Shown here one piece after another: positions 1 to 12,691 of a stretch of 64,000 bases of DNA. The DNA lies in contig PTFA01000082.1 in assembly GCA_003342895.1 (NCBI GenBank), positions 2,476,793 through 2,540,792 on the forward strand. The letters run 5' to 3'. Source of the DNA: Casuarius casuarius (lineage: Eukaryota; Chordata; Aves; Casuariiformes; Casuariidae). The notes under the pieces were generated by a model that was not told the origin of the DNA, ran no database searches, and saw nothing but the letters and a program-made list of their open reading frames with translations. The position numbers and the translations under genes were made by a program. Position 1 is the stretch's first letter. Every line of letters begins with the position of its first letter.

Positions 1-1737
1 CAACAATATTTGTAGGATAGTCATAACACCTCATTTCTTGAAACTGAGTAGGTACATTCAGAACTAAACTGGAGATATTTAGGTAATACAATGTTATGTA
101 TTGGGAGGTAGGTGCAAAAGTGTCTAAGCTGATGTAAGGCACAGACTGTTAGACTGGACGAGTGGGTAACAAACTTTTTAATTTATTCCTTCTTTATTCT
201 ACCTGCTTACTCTTTTACCATTTTTCCCCACATTCAACACAACTATCAAGCATCTCTGGACAAGTGTAAAGGCCCTAAACTAATATACTGCTGTGTACCT
301 TGCATCACTTTACATACCTTAAAGTAGTAGACAGGTAGGGGAATGGGAGGAGCCAGCCTCAAATGCCTCTGCAGGTTTCAATTTCATGGCATAGCTAAAT
401 TATTCTAATGTCCTCCTCCACTTCATCTACCAAAACTGTCACTCTAGTCAGGCGAGTGCCTGAGCCATCGCAAGGAAGGAGGAAAGAGGAGGGGGAAAGC
501 CCCTTCCACCAGCAGTTAGCTACAGCATTAACATAATTGCCCTGTAAAATGCACCAGTGGTTTCTGGGGGAGTGTAGGCAGGGAGGGTTTTCACTATTGG
601 TTTTGTCTGGTTTCTGGGTTCCCCCACTCCCCAGATCGACCTTCTGATCTGTCGCTTCTCATGGCCATATAAGCACAACTGCCAACATGAGTGGGGGAAC
701 CAGGAAGGGTCGGGGGAGAGGGGGAAGGAAGATGACTTGATCTTGGTGCATTTCCAGTGCTTCTGCTGCTGTGGACCTGTCAAATTCAGGAAGTACCCAA
801 GTCAGACACAATGTGGGGAGTCCTCCCTTTTAGCAGATTCTTGCAAGCTGTGGTCAAGAAAAGCAGCTCGTCTTTTGACAGATAGAGAGAGATGCCATAC
901 TTGATCAGGTCATTACTCCTTTCGACCTCTGGACTTCACAATAACTGATTCTTCAAAGGAAGATAAATAACCCATAATAAACTTAATACTATTTGGAAAT
1001 GCTGTATATGCATAAGAAAACGCCTGCTCACCCTTTGCAGGCACTTCCCTTATGAAATGAAGCTTGAATCGTTCTCTCAGCTTGCATAGCTGCAAAAATT
1101 ATTCATGGTCCTAACACTACCAGATGCATCTACAAGATTTGTCTGGCTGACCTCCTAAGGCTCTGATTTCCATAAGAAAACAACTATACACTAGGCAAAA
1201 AAGTATTTTCTTTTACTGAGTCTAAATTTACTACCCTTTTATTTTATTGCCTGTCTGCTTTTTCCCACGTCTCTGAGCTGGTGAAAATGAGGGGTAGATC
1301 TGTTTTCATTATGCTCATTGTACTGCAGGAAAACAGGAGAACAATGATACGAGAAACATAGGGGATGACCTGAAAAAAGTGAGGTAGAATATTTTCTCCT
1401 ATCATCCACTTAGGCAAAGATAGTTTCCTCAGGTTTCAGTCTATTTTAATACTAAATATCTCAATGACAGCTTCAGTTTTAATTCATCACTCAACTTATT
1501 CAGGGCTTGCCATGCCATAACTTTCACACCTGTACTTGAAAAGGCCTCCCTGGATCCAGTCAGGCAACAATCCCACCTTGATCTTTCAAATCCTGTTTGA
1601 GAAGATCTGATGAAAACATCTGTCTGATCTGTCCATTTATAGAGATCTTCCACTAAATATATTCCCTCTCACATCACGTATCTTCAATTGACATTATATC
1701 TAGTCCCAATATACTCTGGAAATCAAACTCTCACGTG

Positions 1738-1757
1738 CACACACACACATATATATA
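1738..1757. repeat. (CA)6(TA)4 compound microsatellite
   Basis: Six CA units run directly into four TA units. The tract is short and perfect. Alternating purine-pyrimidine DNA of this kind is a common slippage product in vertebrate genomes and nothing suggests a further role. Confidence 0.9.
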
Positions 1758-2807
1758 CTCATATGCTTTTGCTGGCTAAAGCCTTTCAGAATCACAATTC
1801 TATCTCTTGCCAAATAAGCAACTTGATTGATCAATGCAGATAAAAAGCTTCTGAATCTATCAACTATTAGGGTACCGGACATTATAAACAAAGCAAAACA
1901 AGTCTTAATTCAGTCAGACAAAACAGAATTCATCCCAGAAAAAAAAAAATCATTTAGTCATTGCAGACTCAAAATGTATTTCAATTTTACCCAACAGAAT
2001 TAGCATCCCCCTCATTTTAGTTGATAGGGGAAAAATAAATTATTTGATGGAGTAAATCCAAGAGTATCTGTACCCACTGTTAATTTGAGGCAGTTATTTG
2101 ATGTAATCAGAACTCTAATCAGAATTTGCTCCAATTCTGCACCATTAAATAATGGATTTATTTCAGCTTTGTTTTAGGAAGAATATTATGTTGCTATAGA
2201 TGAAGCCATTCTTTTTCTTTTACATCTCAAAAATGCAGCAGAATTTTTACCAGCCTGGGATGCCTCCTGCAGCTGAGTCAGGAGCCTCTGCTTGCCTATA
2301 CCCATATTTTGAGTTCCTCTTCTTTTCCACTCTTAAGATTAAAAACAATGATGATGACCACCATCCTTCACTGTCCTTCATTCGATAACTTTGAGTAACA
2401 GCTGAGATTAACAGCTTCCAAAGTATTATTTCCCTTCCCATCACCTAACTACAGAAAGAGCTAAATAAGAACAAATGTTATTTTCGCCATCACTGGCAAA
2501 ATGTACCGTAAGAAAAGAAAAAAACAGTTTCTATCTAGCTCAAGAAAGAACAATTGCCAAGAGTGAACAAGTCAGACCTAGGTCATCTTCTGACTCAATT
2601 AATGGAGCAGGATAGAAAGGACAGAGCCAAAGTTCAGAGTTCTGCTGGAGCCAGACACCTCTAGAGTGTGCTAAAACCACTGTAAACACAATCATGCTTT
2701 TAGGGCTTTTTGTCCTTTGTCTCCAGTTAGCTTCATTAGTGCAGCTACAGCTGTTTTGCTGTTCAGTATGCCCTAAGTCATCACTTAAGCACAAACATTT
2801 CTACAGC

Positions 2808-2850
2808 TTTATGAAGGTTTTATGAATTTTATGAAGGTTTTTATGCAAAT
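2808..2850 (+). repeat. 20-bp tandem duplication ending in an octamer motif
   Basis: A unit starting TTTATGAAGGTTTT at 2808 recurs at 2828, so the period is 20 bp and the first 14 bases are identical. The second copy leads into ATGCAAAT at 2843-2850, the perfect POU/Oct octamer consensus. The duplication is read directly. A regulatory role for the octamer is only possible, since an 8-mer also occurs by chance in 64 kb. Confidence 0.7.
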
Positions 2851-4172
2851 AGACATTAGTAACTGTTTGAAGATTGGTCCTCGTGTGTTCACTTTGTTCC
2901 TGTGAATCTTCCTGATCTCTTTGCTTCTGTTTCCTTATTTACCTGAAAGTGTCAAATCAGTTTTAAAATAAACAAAAGAGAAGAATAATTTAAAACTCAA
3001 AGTTTGCATTAATGAAAAAGCTTTGTACNCTTCCAAAAGATGTTGGTCAGTACACTACGAATCTTGGAAAAATGTGGAAATTGGTAATTAATTACAGGCC
3101 CATGCGGTTGTAACTGACCCTTACAGCTGGCAATAGCCACTGGAAGTGCTTTTCACTGATGTACAAGGGGGCAAGAATCCCCCCCTTTCCCTCACCTTTC
3201 TCGTCATTCCACATCTTGTGTGTATGTATAACCATGAGAGATGAATATATAGCTTGCAGGACCCAGTCTGTTTCCTTTTCTTACTGAGTTCTGTGAATTC
3301 TGGAAGACAAATTGCACGGGGAGACTTGTTACCAAGTGGACTACCAGCAGCGAAGTGGCACATTGGTTTCCCAGAACATAAGTAAAAGTTTCATGTAATG
3401 TAGACTCCCACAAATGGAGGCAAAGAAATTGCATTTATAGATGAGGCTCAGTGTATGATGGCTCAGTGGATGCTGGTAGATCCTATCACCCAAATGTAAG
3501 TTTTGCTATGGTAAAGCAAGAGAAGAACCGAGACTGCCCTGGGATAGCTCTATGCTCTCTGAATTGCATGCACCACCTGGAAAGGCAGTCTATGAGTAAA
3601 CGTGTTGTGCAAGAACATAATTTGGTCAGAGTAGCAATAAGGCTATGTCATCATGTACATCATCCAAGAATTACAAAGTTAGATACTTGACCTTAGAGAT
3701 TCTCTGTGCAGAGCCATGTATGCACATATTTGCTATAGACCAACATAAACAGCAAGTCAGTTAATCCACCACCTCCAGGAAGCCTTGCTCTGGCACGCTA
3801 TAAGCAAGCAATGCAACACTTCCGCCTCTGCAACACAGAGCCATCCCTGTACTCAAACATATATGCATAGTCATTCTGACTGCTCCCATATGGTCATATC
3901 CAGGTTTTTCAAACACACAGCAGCTAGATTGCACCTGGCACCCAGAAACAAGAAATACAATGAAATCTTCAAACTCCACCTTTCCTTTAGGGCAAGAAGT
4001 CCTGAAGGAAAGAAGTGACCTGTCTGGGGAAAAACTGGCATCTGCTGACAAGGAGAAGAAAGACAAGGCAAGGACTGCAAAGGTCCCAGCTCATATGCAA
4101 GGTAGGGAACAGAGTCCAGATTCTGTGAAAAGACAAGAATTTCCCCAAATCCTTTCCATACAGATATATATA

Positions 4173-4228
4173 TTTCTAGAACTGTGAACTATATATACTA
4201 CCATATATATAGTTCAAAGTTATAGAAA
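4173..4228. repeat. 56-bp imperfect palindrome (25-bp arms, 6-nt loop)
   Basis: The arms 4173-4197 and 4204-4228 are reverse complements at 23 of 25 positions. The mismatches are G4179/A4222 and G4184/A4217, and the loop is CTACCA. The inner 13 bp (4185-4197 with 4204-4216) pair perfectly and are mostly alternating TA. As RNA this would be one long hairpin; as DNA it could extrude a cruciform. No flanking target-site duplication is obvious, so a transposon origin is unproven. It could also be a palindromic AT-rich replication product. Confidence 0.85.
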
Positions 4229-5410
4229 CCTTCACATTTAGAAGAATCTCACATTGGTAAAACTTCATCCATCACTTTATGAGAAACGATTTAACGCACC
4301 ATGTTCATAGCAGATTCTTAGTGATGCTTTTTTCTACAAGCATCATATTAAGACTAGCTAAGACTCCACAGATGCTGATGCTGGCAATGAGGTGCTTAAC
4401 ACTACCACTGCACAGACTCGCTCAGTTTTAGGAGAAAAGGCCATGGAGGGCCTGGTCACATGTTTCCATAGTTTTGCACTAGGTTGCATTTAAAGTATGG
4501 CAAACTAGTCTTTTGGACCTCTGCCCTTGCTGTAGTTCTAGCACTGCACAAACATATTTGAAAGTTTTAGCTCCAGAGCAGAGTCTCTGAAGTGCATTCC
4601 CACTTTGTGTCCCCTGCACAAGTACAAAAGGAGGCGGTAGCGCCAAGTCTGCTGTTGCATATATCTGGAAGAAAAAGATCATACAGTCAATTTTCCTGTT
4701 GGACATGACTGACATCACTGTCTGAATCTGGTCCAGCCACATCAGTTTTCATTAACTTCACCTCCATTTAAATATCTTTGGATGAGGAAGCCAAAACACT
4801 AGGCAAAGGAGAAGTGGACAACTAAAGGGAGAGATGCCAGATGACTCCTACACACATCCCACATGTGCTGTTGTCTTCCTCCTGTTGGTGTGTGTCCTAC
4901 AGCTTTACCATTTCCTAGGGACTGTTGAGTATCCCAAACTGTACACCTCCATCCCTGAAGGACTGAGGGGAAAATAAAAATGACAGAGAGCAGGCAGTAC
5001 CAATTCAACTGCAGTTGTGTCTGGAGCAGGGAGCTGAGACTGAAACCACAGCTGCGTGAAATCACTGCACCACAAAGGATCAGAAGCCAGTTCTTGCAGA
5101 GGAAGTTTACCAGCACAGAAGTGGTCTCACGTAAATGAAATATACAACATTGTAAAAGACTTATTTTTACCAGCCTGGGGAGCTGGCGAAATGATGACAG
5201 AATCTAGACTGGCCCATGGGTGCCTGCAGCATGCCTGAGCCTTCATTTTCCAGTTCTCTTCATGAGCCTAATGTTGTTCAGTAGCTAGGCTGCAACACCC
5301 AGGTTTCTTTTGAAATAAGGTATAAGAGGAAGGGTGGGTGTAACAAAGTCTCACACTGAGAGGAAAATAGGCTTTGCCTAGAGCATGCATCTGGACCACA
5401 GAAGCACTCC

Positions 5411-5520
5411 CATATGCCACAGTTTAGCTGTAGCCTTAAGTGACCTGCCTAAAATTAGTTAGCTGGTGGTACACATATTATTGATTCCAGATTTTCTCTT
5501 CAGAGCATTAACTTAAAGAT
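5411..5520 (-). mobile_element. MIR-type SINE remnant, antisense
   Basis: Read on the plus strand, the stretch follows the reverse complement of a MIR/CORE-SINE: a TTAAGTGAC-CTGCCTAAA segment (equivalent to the conserved 'aagtgacttgcccaa' block), then an AGTTAGCTGGTGGTA segment (the 'cacagctagtaagtgg' block), then a TTGATTCCAGATTTTCTCTTCAGAGCATTAAC segment (the 'attcgaacccaggtctg...gagcccatgctcttaac' block), given here in two pieces by description only. The order and spacing of three blocks make chance unlikely. The copy is old and heavily diverged, as expected for MIR in any amniote. Confidence 0.6.
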
Positions 5521-5911
5521 CACCTTTCCCTCCAAGTATCAGTAGCCACCACATTACAATAAGCATCTTTGAAAATCATGGACTCTATTCACTTAAACTT
5601 CTATTACCCAGCAACATATAACTCTTTAAAAGTTTATAAAACAGCAAGAGTTATAGGAAGGAAGGAAAGTGGAACAGTTCAAATAGCTGATGCCACCCTT
5701 TGGCCTGAAATGAGTGGCAAACAAACATTAACTTCATCAAGAAGTTCTGTCATCAAATACATAAACAAACACAAATCAGTCTTATTCTTAGGTATCAAGC
5801 CTTGTTACTGGTTTTGNTGCTCCAAATAATGCATCTCCTAGGACCACATCTGCAATGCAGGTATTTCATTACATTTATGAGGTTACTAAACAAAACCATT
5901 CCTTCTTTATA

Positions 5912-5925
5912 GAACCAGGGGGCGT
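5912..5925 (+). promoter_or_regulatory. CTCF-like motif
   Basis: GAACCAGGGGGCGT matches the CTCF core consensus CCASYAGRKGGCRS at 11 of 14 positions, including the whole central AGGGGGCG. The mismatches lie at the outer edges. CTCF binds such sites as an insulator and loop anchor. One motif match is weak evidence because thousands of unbound matches exist in a vertebrate genome. The CpG inside the core would make binding sensitive to methylation. Confidence 0.4.
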
Positions 5926-8900
5926 TTCTGAGTCTGAGGAGGTAAAGTTTGCAGTGAGAGCTGTTGGTGCCCCTGGATGGGCACTGCCCAGCTTTCCGGT
6001 CTTGAGCAAGGGTGCTTCTTCTGTACAACAGCAGTTTGCCTGATCACTCTCTGTGAACAGCCCTGTATTTCACTGTTCCTTTCAATTGGCCTCATCCCTG
6101 CAACAAAGCTAAATACTTTATATTCTCATACAAGTCCTTCAACTTCCACACACCTGTTCTAGAGGGGAAAATGTTTTCTGTATTATTTAGCGGAAGTAAA
6201 ACAAAACTCTGACTACACTTGTTTGTCTTCATTAAATAAGGGAGATCTTGACTGTGGAATCCAGCTCAAGCATTTTTACCACTTTGAAACATTCTGCCCC
6301 ATTAGAGAGGTATTTACATCTACTTCTAAATGAACCATTGCAAAATATTCTATCTATCTTCTGTGTTTTCCCCTCACAGATTTTTATCCACCAGCTCCTG
6401 GAAATAAAATACATTGTTCTCATTCTCTCATTATTATTACTTAATCTATCAATTCTAAATGCTTGAAACTCCTACAAATACAGAGGCCTATAAGATGACT
6501 AACAAAATAAAAAGTCTTGAATAGATATTTTTTCCCTTGCAGACTTCCGAGGCAAAGTAGGAAGGCAGGAACTTAGAAGGATTTAAAAATCTGGGAAGGT
6601 GCAGGCTTAAGGAGAAATACAAGAAGTACTGTGGAACGGGACTGACATCTTCATAATAAGAAAGGATTTTGAGAGAACAGGGATAAGGTGATGATGTTAT
6701 AGATGTTGATGGCTGGTTGGATAGGGAAGTTATAAGTGTATTTCTGTAGCAACTTTGGTACTTAAACTGGTTTCTTCTGCATCATGGAGGACTATGCAGG
6801 CATGCTTCCTGCCTCCCGGCTCCAGAACACCCCACGTCTACCAGCTGCACGGGTAGCCAGCACCAGCAGTATGCCACAGAGCTCCTTCACTCTTTGACTT
6901 TCAAAGGGTGGGAACACAATTTACCTTGGCTCCGCTTTCCAACAGCCTCAGATAGATTGTATTCGATTCAGCCTTTCTTTGCTATGAGAGACAAGATAAT
7001 TTTCTTTGCCTATTTAATCTATTTCCCTTCTTCAGTTTCTCTGGGAGCTTCCCTTTTATCATTTTGAGGTAGGACTACTTAAGAGAAGAAACTTGTTGAT
7101 TCCAAAAAGCTCAAACTTTGATGGTCAAACACAAAACAGAGTATCAGCCTGTACCTTGATGACCTACAGAATAGTATTTTTGAGATTGTGTGTTTAAATG
7201 GAAACTCTTATGTTGGTAGATCCCTAGAAAGTACCAGTTGCTACAGAAGGAGGTGGAATTTAAAAGCTAATAAAAAACAGGATATCTGAGATTGAGAAGA
7301 CTGAGTTCCTGTGGAAATAAGGCCCAACAAAGTCAAAACCAAGTCACTTCAGGTCTCATAAAATGGAGAAAAGAGAAACTTAGACCAGGAAAATGTCACT
7401 CTATCCCCAGCAAACTCCAGCACTTGGAGCCAGAAGAGACGGGTTGTTTCAGAGAAGGTATCCTAAAACCCTGCTTCAGTATGGATTTACTACCAATGCA
7501 CAGAAACTGGAATACTACTCATCTCACTTCATACAGGAATCTTACTCTGCAGAAAAAGACCATCAGATGGGTTATTATTTCTAAAATTTACTACATATGG
7601 AAGAAGTTTGTTCATCCAGAATTCTAAACCAAGCACTTCCATACAGAGCCCTTTCTTAAGACACTATAGCCATTGCTTACCAGTTGTACAAGAAAGCAGC
7701 TTTTGTAGCCCTAAGAAAGGCATTGTTCAGGTGCGAGAAGCCCAGAGTGAGCTAAAAAACCTCATGAAGGTTATAGTTGCTAAGGCTAAACACAGNGGCC
7801 CATTTAAATCCTCCGCCAATCAATACAGAGACCCAGGATGCTAATCAAATGTTCAGAATATCCTGTAGCAAGTCTGTAGCTAGGTCTACAGTATATAGTA
7901 ACGGATAGATAAATAACATGATTTTGCTGATATGTGTTGATTTTTTTTTTAAGTAGATATACTGGTTTTATGGTATGTTTAATAATACATGTGTTTGTCA
8001 CTTCACTTCTGACAACGTTTCTGGAACAAGAAGGCTTTACTCTAAGACCTCCTGCAATTTAGACTCATCATTTTAGAAAGAACACAGTGTATTAGAGACT
8101 TACTCATGGCTCTGCTAGCTGATTCACCTATCAAGCTAGACTGCAAACCTCACAGTGTAAATGTCATATCTGTCTAAATTTGGGTGAGCTAATTAGGTGT
8201 TGCAGAGCTAAGCGGATCTATTCATGACACTGGGTGTCACTGCAAGTGTTCTCGTCCCATGGCTTTCAAAAATCAATTTCAAGTTCAGCAGACCCTTATC
8301 TAGTTCCATCAGAAAATAATTATGTTATAGAGTAATCTGTGGGAAAAAAAAGGCATACATGCAAGGTATAGAAGTGCTATTTAACAGTACAGAATGGTTA
8401 CCTGTTACAGGCCAAAGCACTTGCCTCCTTAATGGCAGTCCAAGACTAACTGTGGAAACGAACAGTTCTGCGTCCAAGGTTGTACCACTCCCTTGCCCCT
8501 TGCATGCACCCTGCAGTTCTGCCCCTTTTAATTTGTCAGCATGAGAATGCACAGGTATAGGCTAGACCAAGGGATCCAAAACCTGAGCAGGAGTCTTATG
8601 GCAAAAGGGGTTTACTTCAGAAATACAAATCATGGAAACGTGCAAATCTCAGTTTTTAGAAGCTTCTGCTGAAACTCTGGGACATTTCCACTGGAGACCT
8701 GCTGAGTTTCAAGCCAGCTTGTCTGATTCCCTTAAAGACACAAATCTCCAGTTCTTTGACAGGTTCATCTCATTGCCTGTCTTGGAGTCAAGGTTCCCAG
8801 GGCTCCCAGATACGTAGCAGATAGCTATACCTGAGAACATAAGCAAAGCATGAAATTCCTGATACTTTTAGCCTCATCACTCCACTAAAACACTGCACTG

Positions 8901-9284
8901 TTCTGAATGATGCCCTTTAGAAAGCGCAGATAGCCAGGACTGCCTTGATGTTGTGTGAATGCCAGAGTAAGTGAAACACAAAATGAAAAAAAAAAAAAAT
9001 CCTCACCATAATAGGGGAAATGCCAGAAAAAAAACATAAATTTGATCAGGTCAGCAAAGTATTCAACTGAACCTATAGCTGGCCATAAATAAGCAGATTA
9101 GCAAACTTCCCCGTTTTACACATTAGCAGAATAATAAATCCAAGTACCAATTCCAAAATGAAAGGTAGTTTCAGGGAAATCTGTCCAATACTGATCAGAG
9201 ATGGACCATGATAAACTACTGTACCTGTAGCTAGAAAGATAAATACGTCATTCCCATCTGGACACAGTCTGGCCTAGTTTTTGC

Positions 9285-9440
9285 CCAACCATAATTAATT
9301 ATCTTTAAACTAAACCTGAAATCCACTAGAGCTGCTCTCCTCAGTTTTATTTATTGTTTTGGCAAAATAAATTATAAACTGCAATCACCATCAGCACATT
9401 TATTCATAGCATTAATTTAGTGAAGCTTCTTGATTTTTTT
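9285..9440. promoter_or_regulatory. Candidate enhancer: TAAT and forkhead motif cluster
   Basis: Within about 150 bp there are an ATAATTAATTA homeobox-type core (about 9291-9301), a forkhead-like TTATTTATTGTTTT (about 9347-9360), AAATAAATTATAAAC (about 9365-9379) and CATTAATTTAG (about 9410-9420), interspersed with higher-complexity sequence. This texture is typical of conserved non-coding enhancers near developmental genes. Motif density in AT-rich DNA is a poor predictor, so this is a candidate only. Confidence 0.25.
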
Positions 9441-10020
9441 AAAACATTGGGGTAAGACAAACTTCAGTAAAACTTGGATTCAAATAAATCCAATATTCTT
9501 CTTCCTAGTAATACACTTGAATCAACATTATTTCCTTGATGATTTTTAATCCTAATGCTAGGGGCAGCTCGTTCCCCTCCCCCATCTCTTCCTAAGCATG
9601 TGCTATTTTCGGCCTAGATGTAGAAGCCATCACTCTCGGAAAAGATTTAACAAGTATCAACACTTTCAGAGTCCTTTGGAAGAGGAACTTAATACCTTTG
9701 CTTGATCTTGTCCTCTGTGGAATAGCTAATCACACAGGAGACCTCCAGTTAATTTCTGGTGATGCCTTCCTCAAGAGTCTTGCGCATTATAACTTTTTAA
9801 AATATATTTTTAGATATAATTTTTAAATATTATAAATCCTAAAAATGGAGAACATCAGAAATATGAAAATTTCTATTTCACACATCTGAAAATGATGAAT
9901 TATACTCTTCTGCATATACACAATACCTCCCATGCAAAGAGCCTAGAATTTCAAAAATACTAGTTAAAGTAACATAAGACAAATGTATGACAAGCAAATT
10001 CCATCATGCCAATGTAGGCA

Positions 10021-10115
10021 TGAATTAGCTGAGGCACAGAGCATCCTAATGAATCATCCTACCTACGGTTGCCCAGAAGCTAAATGAGGGAGCGAAGGAG
10101 AAAAGCCATCAGACT
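10021..10115 (-). mobile_element. MIR-like SINE remnant, antisense
   Basis: The plus strand shows AGCTGAGGCACAGAG, then GGTTGCCCAGAAGCTAAATGAG, then GAGCGAAGGAGAAAAGC in the order of the reverse-complemented MIR core ('aactgaggcacagag ... cttgcccaaggtcac ... aatgagtggcagagc'). The 5' block is nearly intact and the later blocks are decayed. It lies under an open frame on both strands, and neither frame is meaningful. Confidence 0.5.
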
Positions 10116-10824
10116 TGCGACACCTTGCTTGTGTTCTACCCACCTCCAGCACGCTCCTGCTGTGAGGAAGAGTGGGCAGGTTACTGGCTTCAGCTGCCTC
10201 AGCAGCCACTGCTCTCCTCTGACAAAGACGCTGATTTTATCAATATCTTGGGTCCCATTGTCCTTAGGCATATAACTGAAGTTATTATTCACCAGTTATG
10301 AAGCAAGACACTCCCTGCTTGTAATTTCTCTTGCGGCAATAGCAGAGAGGTCACTCATTANACGTGGCAGTGTGACAATCATAAAAAGCTATTCAAAAAG
10401 ACCCTGAATAAAATTACCATTTATATTCATAACAATCAATTTTTGCGACAAACACACCATGTTTACATCTACAATAGTTTCAAATTATCTCTTTACAAAC
10501 AGGGCATTTCAAAATCTTGCTACCTGTCCCCAGAAGGGATCAGGAAACAATGGAAGAGGTTTTAAATTTTAACCTCTCCATTTTAAGACAGTTTATGACA
10601 CATGATTGATGGTCACAGAATTCAAGAGCTACAGTTTGGGAGCCTGATGATTAAAAGCTCACATCACCTTGAGCTTGGAGGTGAAAAGCAGGGAGAGCGA
10701 AAACCTCTGGCTGCATGAATGAAAGCAAGGCAGAGAAATGAGAAGTTTAGAAAGGAATGATATTTGACTACTAAATGGTATTGATTTCTTATTCATAATT
10801 ACCACAGTGCCTAGATGCCCAAGA

Positions 10825-10950
10825 TGGAAATCAAAGCTCTGCTGTGCTAGGCATTGTATGCAGAGTTAAGAGACAGTGCCTCCAGTCTGTATGCACAAAA
10901 CAGTGGGTAGGAGAAGCAAGCACAAAGGGGAATTGAAGCATAAGAATTAA
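10825..10950. mobile_element. Ancient SINE/LINE-tail remnant
   Basis: GCTGTGCTAGGCATTGTATG followed by AGAGTTAAGAGACAGTGCCT, then a GTGGGTAGGAGAAG segment and AATTGAAGCATAAG, matches in order the repeat I know as 'gtgctaggcactgtac ... agtaagagacagtccctg ... aaagggtgggaggag ... aactgaggcacag' in reptile and bird DNA. That repeat normally continues into a MIR-like antisense core. The family name is uncertain because I cannot search a repeat library. Confidence 0.5.
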
Positions 10951-12655
10951 GGTACAGATTCTTCGCTCCTAACTTGAGGCACTTAACTAATCTACCTAAA
11001 TTAGGAAGCTAGGAACATGGACTTTATCTACATCAATGACGAAAGAGGGAGGAGATGAACCAGTCCCTACATTTTTCCTCTACTACCTATTCACGAGGTT
11101 CACAGCTGATGAAAGCTGAATAAGTTACTTGGGATGCCAGGCCACAGTTATCCAGACCAAGCTTATTTCAAAACCCAGCCCAGCTGAGTTGAGGTCGGAA
11201 CATAGTTCAAATCTCCTCAGCCAAAAAGCCTTGTGTTCATTGACAAATTCACTAGTTACATGTTAGAATGGAAGAGTTGAAATGCTGTTGATTTAGCTCC
11301 TTAGACAAATATTTACCCCAGGAAAAGAGTGATTTTCCTTAAATTGGTTTAAGGGAAACTAAAGTGATAAGCTAAATGGAAAAGAGCTACTCTTACATAG
11401 GTAGAACAATGTTCACATTATAATTACAGGGATTTTGATTCACATCACAGCTTAAACCAGCAATAAATTCTCAATACAGCTGAGTTGTAGTCTACTGCCT
11501 TATCCACAGGACCATGCTTCTTTTCAAGGGAATTATAGGTAAAATATCTAATGTTTAAACCTGCTTCCATAATAAAGCAAAGCTAAGAGGAAAGCTGTTT
11601 CCCATCCCCTGTGCAAGTTTTTTGCTAAACTGTGTTTTGAGTTGTTACACAGTATATATTAACATAGGCTGAGAGCTACTGCAAAGACCTGCGAGACTGG
11701 ACTTGCAGATGCAGATGGTGACCAAACACAGGCACAGGCACCTTGGTTTCTGACTGCCTGAGTCTCTTGCACTGCTAGCAGAACGCATGCGGTATCCTTT
11801 TGAAGGGAAAAACAGCATCTGCACTTCTGTTTTAGCTGCTGAATCTAGATGGAGATACCTAGGAAAGACAGATTGCTGGTATAGTGGAAAACCACCCACA
11901 GTGCTACCTTTGAAGATGACCGAGCCTGGCAGGCCCAGCGATAGAAGCATCTGCTGTCAGAGGGAAGTAAGAGCTCAAGCTCCAGCATATACAGCGATAA
12001 AACCTTTAGTGCAAACTGTTGCTGTATTAAAGTATCTGGGCTACAGGCTCACATTGCACATGTTAATTATATTATGTATTGTCCAAAATGTGACAAGACA
12101 GAAATATTTCTCAAACTCCACTGAGAAACACTGACACTTTCCAAGCATAAGCACCACTAAATCACTCAGCTTTAGCTCCCTCTCTCTCACATTAGCAGCT
12201 GTATACCAAGGCCAGGACTTCTACACGTAGCCCTTGTGTTCCCAACGCCTGAGGAAGACCATAGCTCACTAACCAAACCAGTGGTTGGTCTCAGTCTCCC
12301 CGCACTTTGGGAGCCAGAGTCCTGTCCATCCCTAAGTGGCAAGAGAAGAGGACAGAAGCTCTCCACTAGCTTCTTACACAGACAAATGCCAGAGGGAGCC
12401 ATCAAAAANCTCATTTTGGGGTCTATTTGGAGAAGGAGCTGATCCTACTTTGAACCATCCAAGGTGAGGGAAGGCAGAGGGTGATGAAGAGTGAGGAGAG
12501 CCCATCCCTGGCCTCTGAAAATCTTGGCAGGACATTGATCTGTCCATCTGAAACAGAAGTAACATCACTACTGTTCTGGCCTGGAGGAAGGAGTTATTCC
12601 TTATTGGCTCAGTTCTTAGCAGCCTGGACTGTTTCGGACAGAACGTAAGGTGGGC

Positions 12656-12691
12656 AGAGGAGGAGGGAAAAAAAGAAAGAAGGAAGAAAGG
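12656..12691 (+). repeat. 36-nt polypurine tract
   Basis: This is an uninterrupted run of A and G with mixed GGA, GAAA and GAAG units. Such tracts can form triplex (H-DNA) structures and exclude nucleosomes. It is imperfect and is not a clean microsatellite. A further GGTGGTGGGGAAAAA patch follows after a T. Confidence 0.75.

Larger units (their letters stand above)
1..5410. other. AT-rich non-coding DNA, no gene seen
   Basis: Stop codons break every frame. The open frames here are at most about 105 codons and resemble no protein I know. The stretch holds a short CA/TA microsatellite, a 20-bp tandem duplication beside an octamer motif, and a 56-bp imperfect palindrome, each listed separately. 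The first kilobase has a pyrimidine/purine-biased patch around 410-740 that I cannot assign to any repeat family. Everything else reads as unique intergenic or intronic sequence. Confidence 0.7.
5521..10020. other. AT-rich non-coding DNA, no gene seen
   Basis: No frame longer than about 111 codons is open, and none looks like an exon with splice signals. The stretch contains a CTCF-like site near 5.9 kb and a TAAT-rich stretch near 9.3 kb, listed separately. A 14-base A-tract at about 8987-9000 has no SINE or LINE body upstream. AT-rich runs at 9795-9840 are low-complexity. The rest looks unique. Confidence 0.7.

Noticed and set aside
8987..9000. A-rich tract as a SINE or LINE poly-A tail
   Set aside because: No retroelement body or target duplication is visible upstream.
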